NCBI RefSeq assembly: GCF_030269925.1
Contig: NC_085109.1
Span: 3,782,001-3,846,000 of the forward strand
Length of the DNA stretch: 64,000 bases
Direction of reading: 5' to 3'
DNA from: Bombyx mori
Taxonomy: Eukaryota > Arthropoda > Insecta > Lepidoptera > Bombycidae
Of this stretch, positions 44,501 to 59,500 are shown one piece after another (position 1 is the first letter of the stretch; each line of letters starts with the position of its first letter). The position numbers were made by a program, and so were the translations under genes. The notes below the pieces were generated by a model that was not told the origin of the DNA, made no database searches, and was given only the letters and a program-made list of their open reading frames with translations.

Positions 44501-47500
44501 ATTAAAGCCGTTAATAACCTAGATCATCAAGACGAACAAGAATAGAAAGTAAAATGCAAGGTACTTATATATATTCAATTTATCATTTTAATATGTGTAA
44601 ATAATGAAGAAAATAAAAGATTCACAAAATCTTGTCTTCAAAAGTAGCATTGTTTTTTTGATTTCAGATTTATTCTTAACTAAATGTTTTAAATAACTTG
44701 TTTATACAGGTGTTAACAGCATTGCAAAATTTCATACCAGAAACCTGTGGGAATGAGCTTTTTGCATTTTGAGTTAAACTGTAGTAAATCCAATGCCATT
44801 AGGGAAGTGGCTATGGCATTAAACAATCTTCCAGTTTTATTAAAACATTTAAAGTTTCTGCAAACAGTACAATGGGTCACAAGTTATTATAAATGTGTAA
44901 GTTAAATAATTATCTTATAGTATAGAGCACAAGAGTTCCACTGATTTTACAATTTCCATGAGTCAATCATATAGATCAGTTACTTATATTCTTGAAGCTT
45001 TATAACTATAGCTATATTTAGCTATATATAGCTATATTTTAAACAGAGTTCTGAGAAATGTCAAGTCCTGGTGAAACTGGAAAGGCCTTCAGGCCACCAT
45101 TAATCTTCCCTACATAATTTTTTTTTAATTCAAAATTTGTCTTATTTTTATAGTACATATATATTTGAACAATAATAATTTTGTGATTGAAAACATAATA
45201 TAATAGTAAATAAATTTCTTTTCATTATAGGTTTTACAATAAATTTGGCTTTCCTGGGGTTTCGGGGTGTATAGATGGCACTCATTTGCACTTATGAGAT
45301 CTTCTGTATATGAAGAAAGGTTTTAGAACCGCAAGCATTATCATTTCAAGAATGTGCAAATAGTATTTTGCTGAAGCCATTTCACAATAACAAACATTTG
45401 ATAGTACTTATCTAAAGAATTAAATTTTTCAGATCTGTGATAGTGATCTTAACATTTTAAGTATTGATGCAACATTTCATGATACATTTGTCTGGCTTAT
45501 CACAACTGAATATGCGTATGCAGGACCTGCACCATAATAGTGAAAAAGTTTTGTTTTTAGGCAAGTAAAACATCATGAGCTCTGTCTCAGTAACCTGACT
45601 ACAAAATAATATTCAATCTAAAAGTATATTTAAAACTGGGAAGGCTGTTAATATATAGTACTATAGTAATGTTTATTGTCATACCAGGAACACTGTTGAC
45701 CATTGTGAGTATTGAAAGCCAGTTGGAGATGCTTGTTGGTACATAGAGTACTGCATTATGATCATCATATGATGGCCAAGACCATAATTGTTAGCTTGTA
45801 TTGCATAACATGGCAAACACACATGGGTTTCCAGTGCCCCAACTCTCTGACGAAGATGCTGAAATTGATGTTTCTTATCAAATTCATAACATTGTATTTT
45901 TTGGGAGAGAAGAGGAAACACAGCACTTAGCACCATGTCAACATTCAAGGGTGGTTCAATTGGATTGTGGAGAACAGACATTAAATTTAGTCCAACCTCT
46001 GTATTCTAGTAATTTTATGTAGATATTTTTAAAACTGCTGTTCATAATTATGTGAACTGAGAGGGCAAGAATAGCCTAATTATTTCGGCCTATAATTTTT
46101 TAATTGTGTTTAGTGGAAATATACATATTTCCTTAACATTTTTGTGTTTATAGTAAAGGATGGATTCATAACTATTTGAAAGCAAAATTGTGAGGTTGTT
46201 TTATTAAGACAATGTTTTAATCTGTCGTGCTCAATTTGTTCTGTATAATTTTATCTTTATGTTAACCCCGTTTGTATGTTGTGTTGTTATATATATTATT
46301 GTATATACTGCTGTTTTAAATAATATAATAGAATGAATAACAAATCGACTAGTAATTCATAATTCTTCTAGATTTTGTTGGATACTTACATGAATATTAC
46401 TTACAAAATGAAAAACATAATTCATAATTTAGACAAAATGTGGATCAACCACCACTGATTTTTGTTCATTGTGATAATAATAATAATATAAATATAAATA
46501 TTTAACTGGTCCCGTGATAAGTTCGTAAAGAACTTGTGTTACAGGCACCAGATAACGGAAATAAATGTAGGATTTTTATTATACACATACATATATTTAA
46601 TATACATCCATAACCCTGGAAAAGACATTTCTATTTATCATACAAATATCTTCCCTTGGCGGGATTCGAACCCGCGACCCCCTTGTGTAGCGACCATGTC
46701 ACTTACCACTACACCAGACGGCCGTTAGATAAGTTTGATAATTATTGTTTTTGTGTAATTTTGTTTTATTTGAATAATAATTCTTAAATTAGGAAATCGT
46801 AGTTTGTTTGTAATACATGTCCAACTTCTTGCCGCATGGAATTGAAGCCACAATTGAAATATAATATCGACTGCCGATAACTTCAAAGAAACATAACTGA
46901 ACTTGGGGCCGAGGTAAGTAGGATGATAGCAAGGTGATAGCTCTATAACCCTACAGACTTTTTTAGTCTTAGAATTTTTTAGTCGTCGTGGCCTAACGGA
47001 TAAGACGTCCGGTGCATTCGTGTTGAAGCGATGCACCGGTGTTCGAATCCCGCAGGCGGGTACCAATTTTTCTAATGAAATGCGTACTCAACAAATGTTC
47101 ACGATTGACTTCCACGGTGAAGGAATAACATCGTGTAATAAAAATGAAACCCGCAAAATTATAATTTGCGTAATTACTGGTGGTAAGGACCTCTTGTGAG
47201 TCCGCGCGGATGGGTACCACCACCCTGCCTATTTCTGCCGTGAAGCAGTAATGCGTTTCGGTTTGAAAGGTGGGGCAGCCGTTGTAACTATACTTGAGAC
47301 CTTAGAACTTGTATCTCAAGGTGGGTGGCGCATTTACGTTGTGGATGACTATGGGCTCCAGTAACCACTTAACACCAGGTGGGCTGTGAGCTCGTCCACC
47401 CATCTAAGCAATAAAAAAACAAAAAAAAATAAAACAGACTAGAAGCAGAATATGCCAAATACTGTGAGTACAAAATATACAATGAAGCTAAATACTGATA

Positions 47501-50500
47501 TTCTACTGGTGGTAGGACCACTTGTGAGTCCGCACGAGTAGGTACAACCACTCCGCCTATTTCTACCGTGAAGCAGTAATGCGTTTCGTTTTGAAGGGTA
47601 GAGAAGCCGTTGTAACTATACTGAGACCTTAGAACTTATATCTCAAGGTGGGTGGCGCATTTACATTGTAGATGGCTATGGGCTCCAGTAACCACTTAAC
47701 ACGAGGTGGGCTGTAAGCTCGTCCACCCATCTTAGCAATAAAAAAAAAATAGTCATTTTGAAATGCTAAGTTGAGAGTAGTTTTATTAGCGTAAAATATA
47801 CTCATTAGTGTCATAAAATTTACTGTAGTACCAGCCTAAAGTAAAACGTATATATTTGGATTTGCTTGACTATTGTATCAAGCGCTATTTCGTTTTTATG
47901 GTAAATAATGGTAATATAAACTATTACGGACTCAGCTAAAATTAAAACAAAATTGAACTTATTATTTTAAACAAGGTTTTTGCCGATTTGCTGGAAGATG
48001 CGCGGCCTCTGCCTGCGTACGAGCAGCCTCTGTTGAAATGAAAGCTGCATGAGCCAGTGGTTCGCCTTAGTTAGCCATTTTCTCCTCTTTCTACAACTAC
48101 AGCTCACGATGTGTCTACTCTTATTTGTTGTCCGCTATAATCTAGATAATATAATGATTGAATAAAATTCTTACTGCAGTGAGTGAGTGCAAAGAGTACC
48201 TGGTTATTGAATAAAAATAACTTACTAAATATCGGCCTGATATTTGCAATGAAGCATCTCTTAAGATGGCTTCGTCGACGAAAATCTGGGCTAATTATAA
48301 AAATAAATATTTATTTATTGTCTTAAAATACGAGATTCATTTGTTTAAAAATAATATAGAACATTAAGTTAATGTCTGACATGCAGTTTCCTATTCACGT
48401 CATATTGCCCATGACCTTGGGTGAACATTATTTTGAATAGTCTGCACAGCTTTTATTTCCCTTCAAGCTGTGAAAGACTGCACTATATTTCTGGTATTCA
48501 AATCAAAGCCTACTCTTGCCAAGTCAAACAAATCCACTATCTATTACTTGATAAAGAATAGCAGCATCTCGCCTAGAATATCATCGACTGGTTGTTCTAG
48601 CGTTGTCGGCGTAAGATGGATCTGTTGTACACGTTATTATTGATAAAACCATAAAACTAACTCATTTATTCTAGAATTTACTATTTAATTTGAAATCGTC
48701 GTGGCCTAAGCGGTGTAGTAGAGACGGCCGACTTTCTAATAAAGATGCGACTGAACCAGTGTTAGAATCCCGCAGGCAGATATCAATAAATCCAATGAAA
48801 CACGTATTTGACATATATACATGGAAGACTTCCATGATTAAGGATTCATTCATCTTTTATTTAAAATCAAATTAGCAAATATTCTTTAAGAAATCGTTGG
48901 TGGTAGGGCGTTTGATTAACCCGCAAGACCACCATTCCGCCCATTTCTACCGCGAAGCAGTAATGCGTTGCAATTTGAAGAATGGGGCAGCCGTTTTGGT
49001 ATACAGTTGAAACTCAGACCTCGTTTCTAAAGGTGGGGGCGGCATTCACGTTGTGAGTCTATACCACTTAACACTAGATGGGTTGTGAGCTTGTGTGCTT
49101 ACTTAATTGATAATGAAATTAATAAATTAGGCTATAATTTTGATCCATTCTTTTTTAAAATAGGTTCGTAACGTAAACAACTACCTGATTACAAATTATC
49201 AAAAGATTACAAAAAAATTTTTTATCAGTGTTTGACATGACACAATTACATTTTTATAGCTATTATTCAAAATAAAGCAAAATTATTATTAGATCACTTG
49301 TTTTTAGTAACGCTTCATCGAAAAGAACAGAATTAGCAGCTCTCACTTGAGCAGCGCTCAAACGTGAATTCCACTGAAACATTTTGAAATGTTTATATGT
49401 AACGCGCTTTCATAAATTCACTTGCCGGTTTGTTCAGCAAAAAAAAAAAAGTAATGTGGCTTTTTAGTGCCAATTATTGCTACCCGATTGCGACTGGCGC
49501 TAGTTGTATGACAGAAAACTGCAGTAAGCGGTAAGCGAACAATCGCGGTACGTGATACGAAATAATTTGACGTTTTGCGATCGGTCGCGCCGCGTCTGCA
49601 CAACATCTGCAAAATTGTGGCTGTCGCAAATTTTTACGTGATCAGGGGGCCGATCGTTTACCGCTCTGGTTCGCTAGGTATTGCGTGAAAAAAATCGATA
49701 TTTTAGAGCTACTAGCGCGCCATCTGGCGTTGTAGAAAATTATAATTTGCGTAATTACTGGTGGTAGGGCCTCTTGTGAGTCTGTGCGGGTAGGTACCAC
49801 CACCCCGCCTATTTCCGTGAAGCAGTAATGCGTTTTGGTTTGAAGGGCAGGGCAGCCGTTGTAATTATACTGAGAACTTAGAACTTATATCTCAAGGTGG
49901 GTGGCGCATTTACGTTGTGGATATCTATGAGCTCCAGTAACCACTTAACATCAGGTGGGCTGTGAGCTCGTCCACCCATCTAAGCAATAAAAAAGAAAAA
50001 GTGCCATGGCAGAATCCCTCCCTCGAATGCCAAAAACAACTCCAACAAATTTCATTACAATCAGATGAGTGGAATAAGGACGTATAAATGAAAAACCGGT
50101 TTTTATTCGTATAAAAATATATTGACTTCTTTGTAATTTGTATACAAACATCTCATTTTAGTTAATTTACTTTAAATTCTACGCTAGTTAATAAATGAAA
50201 ATCTTTTTTATACATTCCTACCACTAAAATTATTGATGCAATGAATCAAAGTTGATAGTGAAATCAAAATTGCGTCTTCGGGTTAATATCCATCGCTTAT
50301 CATCAATTGACCCTGAAACTTGTTTACACTATTCATCTCTAATACACTATCACAAACAAACCAAACTATAAATGTTTTAGTATAGCAAAATTTTAAATTC
50401 TTAATAAAAGAAAAAAATTATTTATTTATATATGTAATTAACATACATACATAATTGTATAGTTTTTAATGAAGCTATGAATTGCTGAAGTTTTGACTAA

Positions 50501-53500
50501 CAGTCTTTTTATTCCATAAACGGATGATTGAACTAGCGATTCACCTGGTGTTGACTGGTTATCGGGGCCCACGGACACTAAGGTCTTGGGTATAGGGCTG
50601 CCACTCATCTTGAAGTCGAATCTTCAGCTGTGTTGCATAACGAATATCCCACCCTAACACGCGACTGTTTTGCGACAGAGATAGACAAAATGAATTCGCA
50701 AAGCAGCTGCCCTAGAGTTGTTAGGTCTCCTCCGAAGGCGCTCGGGTAGCTGTTAACAAATCCCACCCCTCCTGCCCTGCCACCTGTCCTGGTGAAACTG
50801 AAAAAAGACACGTACTAAGTGCGTATTTGCTAATATGAATTGCTGTATCGACTAATCGTAATTATCTATACTCTATACTAATATTATAAAGAGGAAAGAT
50901 TTGTTTGTTTGTTTGTTTGTATTGAATAGGCTCCGAAACTACTGAACCGATTTGAAAAATTCTTTCACTGTTTGGAAGCTACACTATCCCCGAGTGACAT
51001 AGGATATAATGTTTTTTAAAAAAAAATAGGGATCCTTACTAAAAATCCAATAATGCGACCCAAGGTGTAAAAAAATTACCTAAAATATTCTTTACATCGC
51101 GTGCGCTGCGTAAACTATTGATGATAGAATAAAATAATGTACTATGACTTTGTAGAATACATGATTATTTACAGAAAGTTTCGCTACAGCATATGTCTAA
51201 CTGCAACGCATTACTGCTTCACGGCAAAAATAGGCAGAGTGCTGGTACCTACCCGCGCGGACTCACAAGAGGTCCTACCATCAGTAACTCGTTCTAATAA
51301 TAGCAATTATAAGCAAGTAAAATAGAAAAGGGGTTATATTAAAAAAAATGTTATTCAGATGAACTGTATCCGTGCCGCGACGTAAACAAATATTCGCTAA
51401 ATCGCAAACCGTTCTAATATGATAATTTTAAACACACCCACGATGATGAAAACTCGTTTGGAAAACGAGTATCAAATTATTACTATTTAAATTTAAAAAA
51501 AAAACAAAATAAGATTTTTCAAATACGTACTACATACATGTGTCCGTCGAAGGTGGGTTCTTATTTTAAGCATCAAATTTGTTTTAGCATCGTTGTTTTA
51601 ACATGGTTTTAAGTTGCTACCGGAGCCATAGATATCACGAGGGGATGCTGACATCCGGCTTGATGGTCTCATTTGTATTTCATCAAGGCTTTTCCACCTT
51701 TTGCATTGAATGGTAGAAATTGGCACAATATTAATACTAACCTGTGTTAGATAATAATACGCTGGGACGTTGGTAAGCCAACAAAAGGTAAATGCCGGTC
51801 AGTGTTTGTATTTTGCTGGTCTGCTCATTCGTTTTTACGACACTGACTCTGACAATCACTCTTGTCAGAACGGTTATTCAGTATCATTGTAGGCAAGTGT
51901 TATTTTATGACAGTAGTGTCGAATAAAATAAAATAGTTGAGGGAGTGCATATAGAGTCCCTTCTTTATTTCGCCGTAAAGTCGTGTTTTATGTAATTAAC
52001 ACCACAGTTGAAACAATATAAATGTTATTGTTGTAGCGGCATAAACAATTCTAAGTAATTATAATAAATTAGTTATTATACACATTAAAAATTATTTTTT
52101 ACGTTTTAAATATTTGGCGGTAAAAAGGTCCCGTGTCACAGACTATAATATTCTTTTTCCCACATCTCGTGCGTTCTGGCTTACGCATCATAAAAATGTG
52201 CGTTCATAAACGCCACATAGTATTTGTTACATTCTATGATAAAACGTAAATTATATGAGAGACGTAAAGACGATGCCACAATTTTTTTTATTCCAAGTAG
52301 CGATTCGTTGTAAATTACTTACAACCAATAAATATGCAAACACGCGAATCACGCGACTCTACACACGGATAGTTCATGAATATTTAATGTATTCTTTTTT
52401 TTAATCCTATTTTTGGAGTAAACAATATAAATCAGTTTTCTTAAAATGAAAACAATCTAGTCATTGAACAACTTGTAAAGTTGTTTTTGTGTGTTTTTAA
52501 TAGTTCTTAAATGGTACATACTATTTTGTTTTTATTGTTAAAAGTGAGTTAATTGTTTAGTATTTATTTTCGATTTTCGTGCACCGTAGACATAATCAAA
52601 GCCTAAAATTACGTAATTAGGATATAATTAGTCCACTACTTCAAAAACTGGAAAGAATTCGTAAAACATCAGAAATAATATAATTACAATAAAATACGCG
52701 AAATTAAACCGTAGAAGTAGTTTTAATTGAAAGTTAACTTGTAAATATATAGATAACTAGCTGAGTCGCGATGTTACCCGCGATTAATGTAGTACCGCGC
52801 GTGACGCCGCGGGCGAAGTTAGTCTAAAAAAAGTAGCCTAAGTTACGCCTTATATCATAAGCTACCTATCAGTGAAAGTCCGTCAAAATCGGTCCAGCCG
52901 TTCCAGAGATGAGCCGGAACAAACAAACAGACAGGCAAAAATAAAATAAAATGTTATTTTGGTATATTATTATGTACTGGGTATACATACTTACGCATTT
53001 AGTAAAAAGTGATTATTTTATTATTACAAACAGACACTCCAATTTTATTTATTTGTATAGATGTATAGTTTATTTATCGCGAAGCCTAGTCCCAAAGAGG
53101 TGAGAACTGCAGTTATTAATCAAAGTTCGCTCTACAACAGGACCCAGTCAAATATGCTTAATTGATAATATTTCGGGCATTATGCCGAACCTTATTCGAA
53201 ATATTATGCATGTATATGCGCCTAAGGGGAATGCGGGTATCTGGGACTTGACCGTCCGCAGATATTGGGGACAGATCGGGGGCTAAAGGATGTTTTTAGC
53301 CCGCTGAGCTTATCGCCGGATCTTCTCAGTGGGTCGCGTTTCCGATCCGGTGGTAGATTCTGCGAAGCACTGCTCTTGCTAGGGCTAGTGTTGGCAACGT
53401 CACCAGTGTGCTTAGTGCGAGTTTCCTAACGTTCTCGATTACAAAGTTAGCCAATTTTGTATTCAGTTGAAACAGCGCCCCTAGCGGCAGACGTACGCGA

Positions 53501-56500
53501 ACGATCCCATTCCATACAAATATGAGCTAACTTTTACGCTATCGACAACGTTAAAAAACTCGCACTAAGCACACAGGTTCGAGCTCCGTGAGCTCACCTA
53601 CTCGCACGGTTACGCTGGCATAGCCTCTCAAGGCTAACAGCTTTAGGTAGGAAAAAAGGGCTTTAACCACCAAACGACTCGTCTTGCCCTTTCTCTTACA
53701 TTGTGTTTGTGTACTAATTTTTTTAGATTAGTTAGTACAATTTAAGAAGTCTGGAGTTTTTTTGTAACTTATGTCAAATTAGTGGCACGTATGCTTCATT
53801 CAATAGGCAACATTTAACATTTTCAATTCTAATACCTTGTACACCAATTTGTACATTTAAATAAATTAAGTAGAAATTTAATGAATTCACGCAAATTCAA
53901 ATTGTGAATTGTACAACGTATAAGATAGTACCTACTTTGTTTTTCTTCAATCGACATAACGCGTGCGACCGTGACCTTGTCGCGTGAGTAACGTAGCTAT
54001 AATGCGCATTATTATAGAATTTTGGTAAAAGTTGATTGAATCCGTTTTTAAAAATATCTACGACGTTCTTGAGAAAACTCTTTTGATAGTAATGACGCAA
54101 TTTTGAGGACTGTGTTGCTATGACAAGACGACATGAAGAGATCGTTGGTGAAATATATAGAACAGGTTTTCACGGTTGACGTTTTCATTCCCATTTGCCT
54201 AAATTACCATATCTTTTGATCAACCGTTTCGAATAAAAACACTGCGCCTTAATTTTCAAAAAAAGAACATACTGTATCTAATGTGTTTTCGGTTATGTTT
54301 GAATTAGGCTTACAATGTTGCTTGATCTCAGATAGCAAATGAATAAGGTTCATTCAAATAGAAACCTCATTTGTTCATGGTTCCGAGAACTTCGATCAAT
54401 TATTTAAACTAAACTTATTCGATAAGGGCCACCAGTCGGCTAATTTATTATAAAAAAAAGAACATAATAATCGTAACCTAAAAGTACCTACATGTTATTA
54501 TCCGCAACATGCTTCGTCAGATTATTATTCGATAAGGGTGTGTTTCTAACTCATAAACCGAACAGTTCCATTAGTTATTCTGGATTTCAAGCCGCTATGC
54601 TCAGCTTTAGGTGTTAAGCCAAAAGTTCATCACTCGTTAAAATTGATTTCGCCATTTATATCGCTCGACTTAGTGAGCATAAAACAGAATATTTTTGAAA
54701 GGTGCATGCTAATAGTACCTATATAAATTATAGATTTTACTGAAGCTTTGAATGTAAATGAAAAAGAAATGATTGAGCTGGCGACCTGGCATTGGCTCAC
54801 ATCCAAATACCAGTAAGCAAGCCAAGATTATTTGTTTCCGTCATGTTTAGATCTTAACTTCTGTCGTTCGTTGAATCGATATAAGTAATCTAACATCCAA
54901 ATTTTAGGATGTGGCGGTCGCTATCATACAATACAAGATATTTAACAGATACCTGAACCTCGCTTACTACATTTCCAAGATAAGCTTGCATATGAGTCGT
55001 CTATTATCAAAGGTGGCAATCTGTGCATTTGGACAAAAAAATGTTATTGATATGTCAATACAGATTGATTTGAATATAATCGTCTCCTTCAAAGAATACG
55101 GTTCAAAACCTGCATTAAATAAAGGTTAATACTTAACCTGTTATTTATCTAAGATGTCGTTCAGAAGAGTTTTGTGACTGCCAATGGAATACAAAGTCAA
55201 TAATTCGTTTTTCTGATTTACCAATAATTGTCCAAAAGTCACATTGCCGGCTTTGATAATAGTCGACTCATACAAGTTCCGAACAACAACTTTCGGACTG
55301 TCAGTCTACCGAGCAATATCGGTGGAAGATCTTCCCTTTGTCGTATAATCCCCAAAAATACATGACGCTGATATCAACTGCTGCGCTCCTAAGATACAAA
55401 TTCTAATGACATATCCCTTTGTAGCTAAATCGATTTTTTTTATTCATTTGAAATTGTTCGTCAATATTGTTTTCACGCTCGGACAACTACTACGACTAAT
55501 TACGAAAATAAATAATACAATTATAAAGTAGGTATGTGTTACGTAAGTGCGAGTCGAGATACGACCTTGTGCTTGTGCCATTACAATTATTGAGGCTAAA
55601 GGAGGAGTGCAAGGTTGATCTAATGGTAGGGTGCATATTTGATTGGGTGACGCGTGGTTCATTAGTTATTTTCCGATGTTAAATCGATTTTACTTTTACA
55701 ACAATAATGAACAATGACCTTGGGCAAAATATTAGCTGATAACTTTGGAGACTATATTCCAGACAACATTTTTCCTTTGTTCGTGTTAACATATTCTTTC
55801 GATACAACAACAACTTCTCCGTTCACGAATTAAATGACTTTTCGTTCTATTATCATGTTTACAAAGTTAAAAAATCGCACGTACCTATTTCCATTTAATT
55901 TTCCGTTCATCATTGACTTAGTGCCTTCGTTTACCAGACTAGACTATATAGTACGTTCATTAGATCATCAATCATTATGATTTTGTAGTACAGACGCTAC
56001 ACACGCATCAAGCGATCTGATAAACACGATTCTATTTTTAGAACGCAGCTACACATACTCGTATATGAGTCGTCTATTATCAAAGGCGGCAATCTGACTT
56101 TTGGACAATGATTGGTAAATCAGAAAAACGAATTATTGACTTTGTATTCCATCGACAGTCACAAAACTCTTCGGAACGACATCTTAGATAAATAACAGGT
56201 TAACTATTAACCTTTATTTAATGCAGGTTTTGAACCGTATTCTTTGAAGGAGACGATTATATTCAAATCAATCTGTATTGACATATCAATAACATTTTTT
56301 TGTCCAAATGCACAGATTGCCACCTTTGATAATAGACGACTCATATACAAGTTATTGCTGTTATATCTAACGTGACCATACGTCCCGCTTTGGGCGGTAT
56401 TGTCCCGCTGTCCCCAACGAGAACAAAATTGTCCCGCTTTCATTTATTTATTAGAAACTTACTGAATACTTACTTATCCCAAATCCTTATTGTATTACAA

Positions 56501-59500
56501 AATACATACTAAAGTAACTAATTTTGCTGCAGAAAATTAGATTTTTGTTGCGAAATTATTTATAAATATTGTTTAAAGGCCAAGTTGGTGTAAGAATTAA
56601 GATGTCAGTGAGGGTAAGATACCATAATAAATTATTTAAAGTCATTTTTTAAACCATATTTTTTTTATTTTGCACTTAAATATTACCCCAACATACCCTA
56701 TATTATTATATGTATTTATTTATATACGCAATTCCGTAGGTGTCCCGCTTTGATACGAAAAAACAATGGTCACGTTAGTTATATCCCAACTAAACTCGTC
56801 GGATGTTCGTGTCCCGTTTTGTGGTCCACGTCACGATCTTGACAAACGTTCATATAGAATTAGATTCCTCTAGCAAGAAATTCGCGTTCTGTTATAAAAA
56901 TACGTGTGATTCGTCACGCGAAACTTGCGAACTGTTTGTCCGTACCGTTGTTTTGTATGAAACCCTATTTATTGGCCCTATCGATGACTTTTGTTCCATC
57001 GCTTGTGTAAAGCGAATTATTTTATTAAATGTGTTAAATTGTTTTTCTTTTTTTTTTGTCCTTTTAATAATTTATACGTTCATTAGTCGAAAGCTTAGTT
57101 TGTTTTTGTCTTAGTCGATGTGTTCTGTGTGGATGTTGGGGTTTTTAGATTTATCTTGTAATAGTTTGACGTCATAGATGTGTCTCTTCATGTAGTGCCC
57201 ATTGATTTGAGGTTTCTTAGAATCTGAAATATTCACTTAAAATTACTTTCGTCTTTTGTCATACATGAGTTATGAGTCCGTTATAAGAAGTATGGAAAAA
57301 AGTGTTATTCATAATCGTAGATATTAATTAGTAAAGTAGATTGTTAAATAACATATTTTGTTTTTACTAACAACAAAAGCCCGCATGCATATGAAGTTTA
57401 ACACAAGCGATGGTTTTACATAACATTGGCCGTATAATGCAGGAGGCCAAATGGGGCTACAGACGTACAATGGGTGCGATGTTCGCATACAGCAAGCAAG
57501 CAGATCGTATGCTGATGTCGTACAATTGTCAGGTACAGCAGTACGCGAGGGCTGGACACGCCAGGACACCGTCCAGAATGAGCCTCATACAATGCATCAG
57601 GTGAGGATCTGAAACGTAATTCTTTGTTTTTTGTGTTCGCCCTTTTTGAAGTGAAACTTCTTTAGGCGCTTTGAGAGTAAAATATAAATCGCAATAGATT
57701 CGTTACGGCTAGAAACAAGAGATACGATTTAGGAAGAGCGAGAGTGAGAAAATAGACAGCGTCTCGCGAACCACTCGACCGTGCAGAGAGGGAAAGGGCA
57801 GTGAGGTAGGTAGTTAGTTTCTCTTATACACAGCATTCCCTATTACAAGAGAAATTTGATTTAAGGATGAAAAATGAAGAAAACCACAATACTACACACT
57901 GCAAAAGAAGTTTCACTTCATTCACGTGCACCATTTTTTGTTGTATTTTAGGGTTTTTTTTTTTAAATCAACTTTTACTAACGCAATAACAGTTCCGTAG
58001 CGTCCTGACGTGTGCCGACGCAGGTCATTGATTACACTAAACCCCTATTTTAAGTTTCAACAATTTAGGTCATTGGAACTTATCCGATCGTTATTTTCGG
58101 ATAACGCCGATACATAGCTTTAGAAGTATTAAGTGTGTCTGCGTGCTAAATAAACATTTTGGCAGAACGCCATTTTGAATAAGATAAATACTTCTAACTT
58201 TACATAGAAACAAACCTATGACACGTTTTTCGCAGTCTCCACAATACCCATAAGATCGGGCGTATTATATTATTATATTTGTTATCGTTTATAGTATAAA
58301 CGTAAACGGATCACGTGCAGAATGTTATCACAAAAAATTCTAAGTGCGTGTATGTACATATGTGTGTGCTTAAATAATCTACGAGTTTAAAAAAAAGACG
58401 CTAAAGTAACTTAAGACCGGCGTTATTATCGAGTTTATGCCAATAGATAACAGCATAAAGAAAAAAAAAACGGATGGTCACGAGAATAAATCGTGGACTC
58501 GAACTGTGTTGTTCGGAATCTGTGGTTTTTCCCCCAACCTATTCGGTTGTAGCTTAGGGGCTATTTCAGCCTCTCGCGGATGGGTAGGTGAGCTCACGGG
58601 CTGAACTTGAGAGGATTTGCTAACATTAGCTCTAGCAAGGGCAGTGCTTCGCAGATTTTACCATTAGATAGGAATGACCCACTAAGAAGATCCGACGAGA
58701 AACTCAGTGGGTTATGTCTATGAGTTAGTTCGCTCGTGGAACTTTTCGTTGAGGAGACAAGTTCGATGAGGTGGGGATCCGTGTTCTATTCTATTATATC
58801 AGCCCACAGACATCCATTGCTGGACAGAGGCCTCCCCCAAGCCTCGCCACAAAGATCGGTCCTGCGCTGCTTGCATACAGCAGATCGCCGTGAACCTCAA
58901 TATGTCGTCAGTCCATCTTGTGGGAGGCCTACCCGCGCTACGTCTTCCGGAACGCGGTCGCCACTCAAGAACTTACCGTCCTCAACGGCCATCCGTTCTA
59001 CGAGAAATGTGCCCTGTCCACTGCCACTTCAACGTCGCAATCCTTTGGGTGATGGGAGAGATGTGCTCCGCACTAAACGCTTCACTTTCCCCCCTTTACC
59101 TTTTCATGAGTCTCATACGAGGTTTGGACGATGGTTGTTGAGCGACAGGAGGTTTTAGTCAGTTCGACTCCGACATACCTCGCCCTCCATTCCCCAGTGG
59201 AGGGCGGAAGTCCAGCGATTTCCTACTGACCAAAAAAAAAATTCGATCATTATGCTTTCCCTGCGAATGTCCTAATTTCTGATTTGATCTCTTGGGAAAC
59301 TCCGAGCATAGCCCTCTCTCTTCATTGATCTTTGCGTGACCTTGAGAGCGCTTCCTAATAATTATACGTTATCATAATTAGCTTTATATACGTTCGTTAT
59401 CGTGTTGATGGAGGCGCTTGAAATGACAACAATTACACGAAACAGGATAGAAACTTTCCCGAGGCCTCGAGTCAACCTAATTTAAACAGACAACAGTTAA

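Noticed and set aside
47980..48058. Short open stretch [26 protein letters not shown] ending in TGA, possible last exon
   Set aside because: Only about 20 codons, weak acceptor, no upstream partner; left uncalled.
58736..59158. 140-codon plus-strand frame
   Set aside because: Antisense to the RTE C-terminal tail, which translates convincingly on the minus strand.
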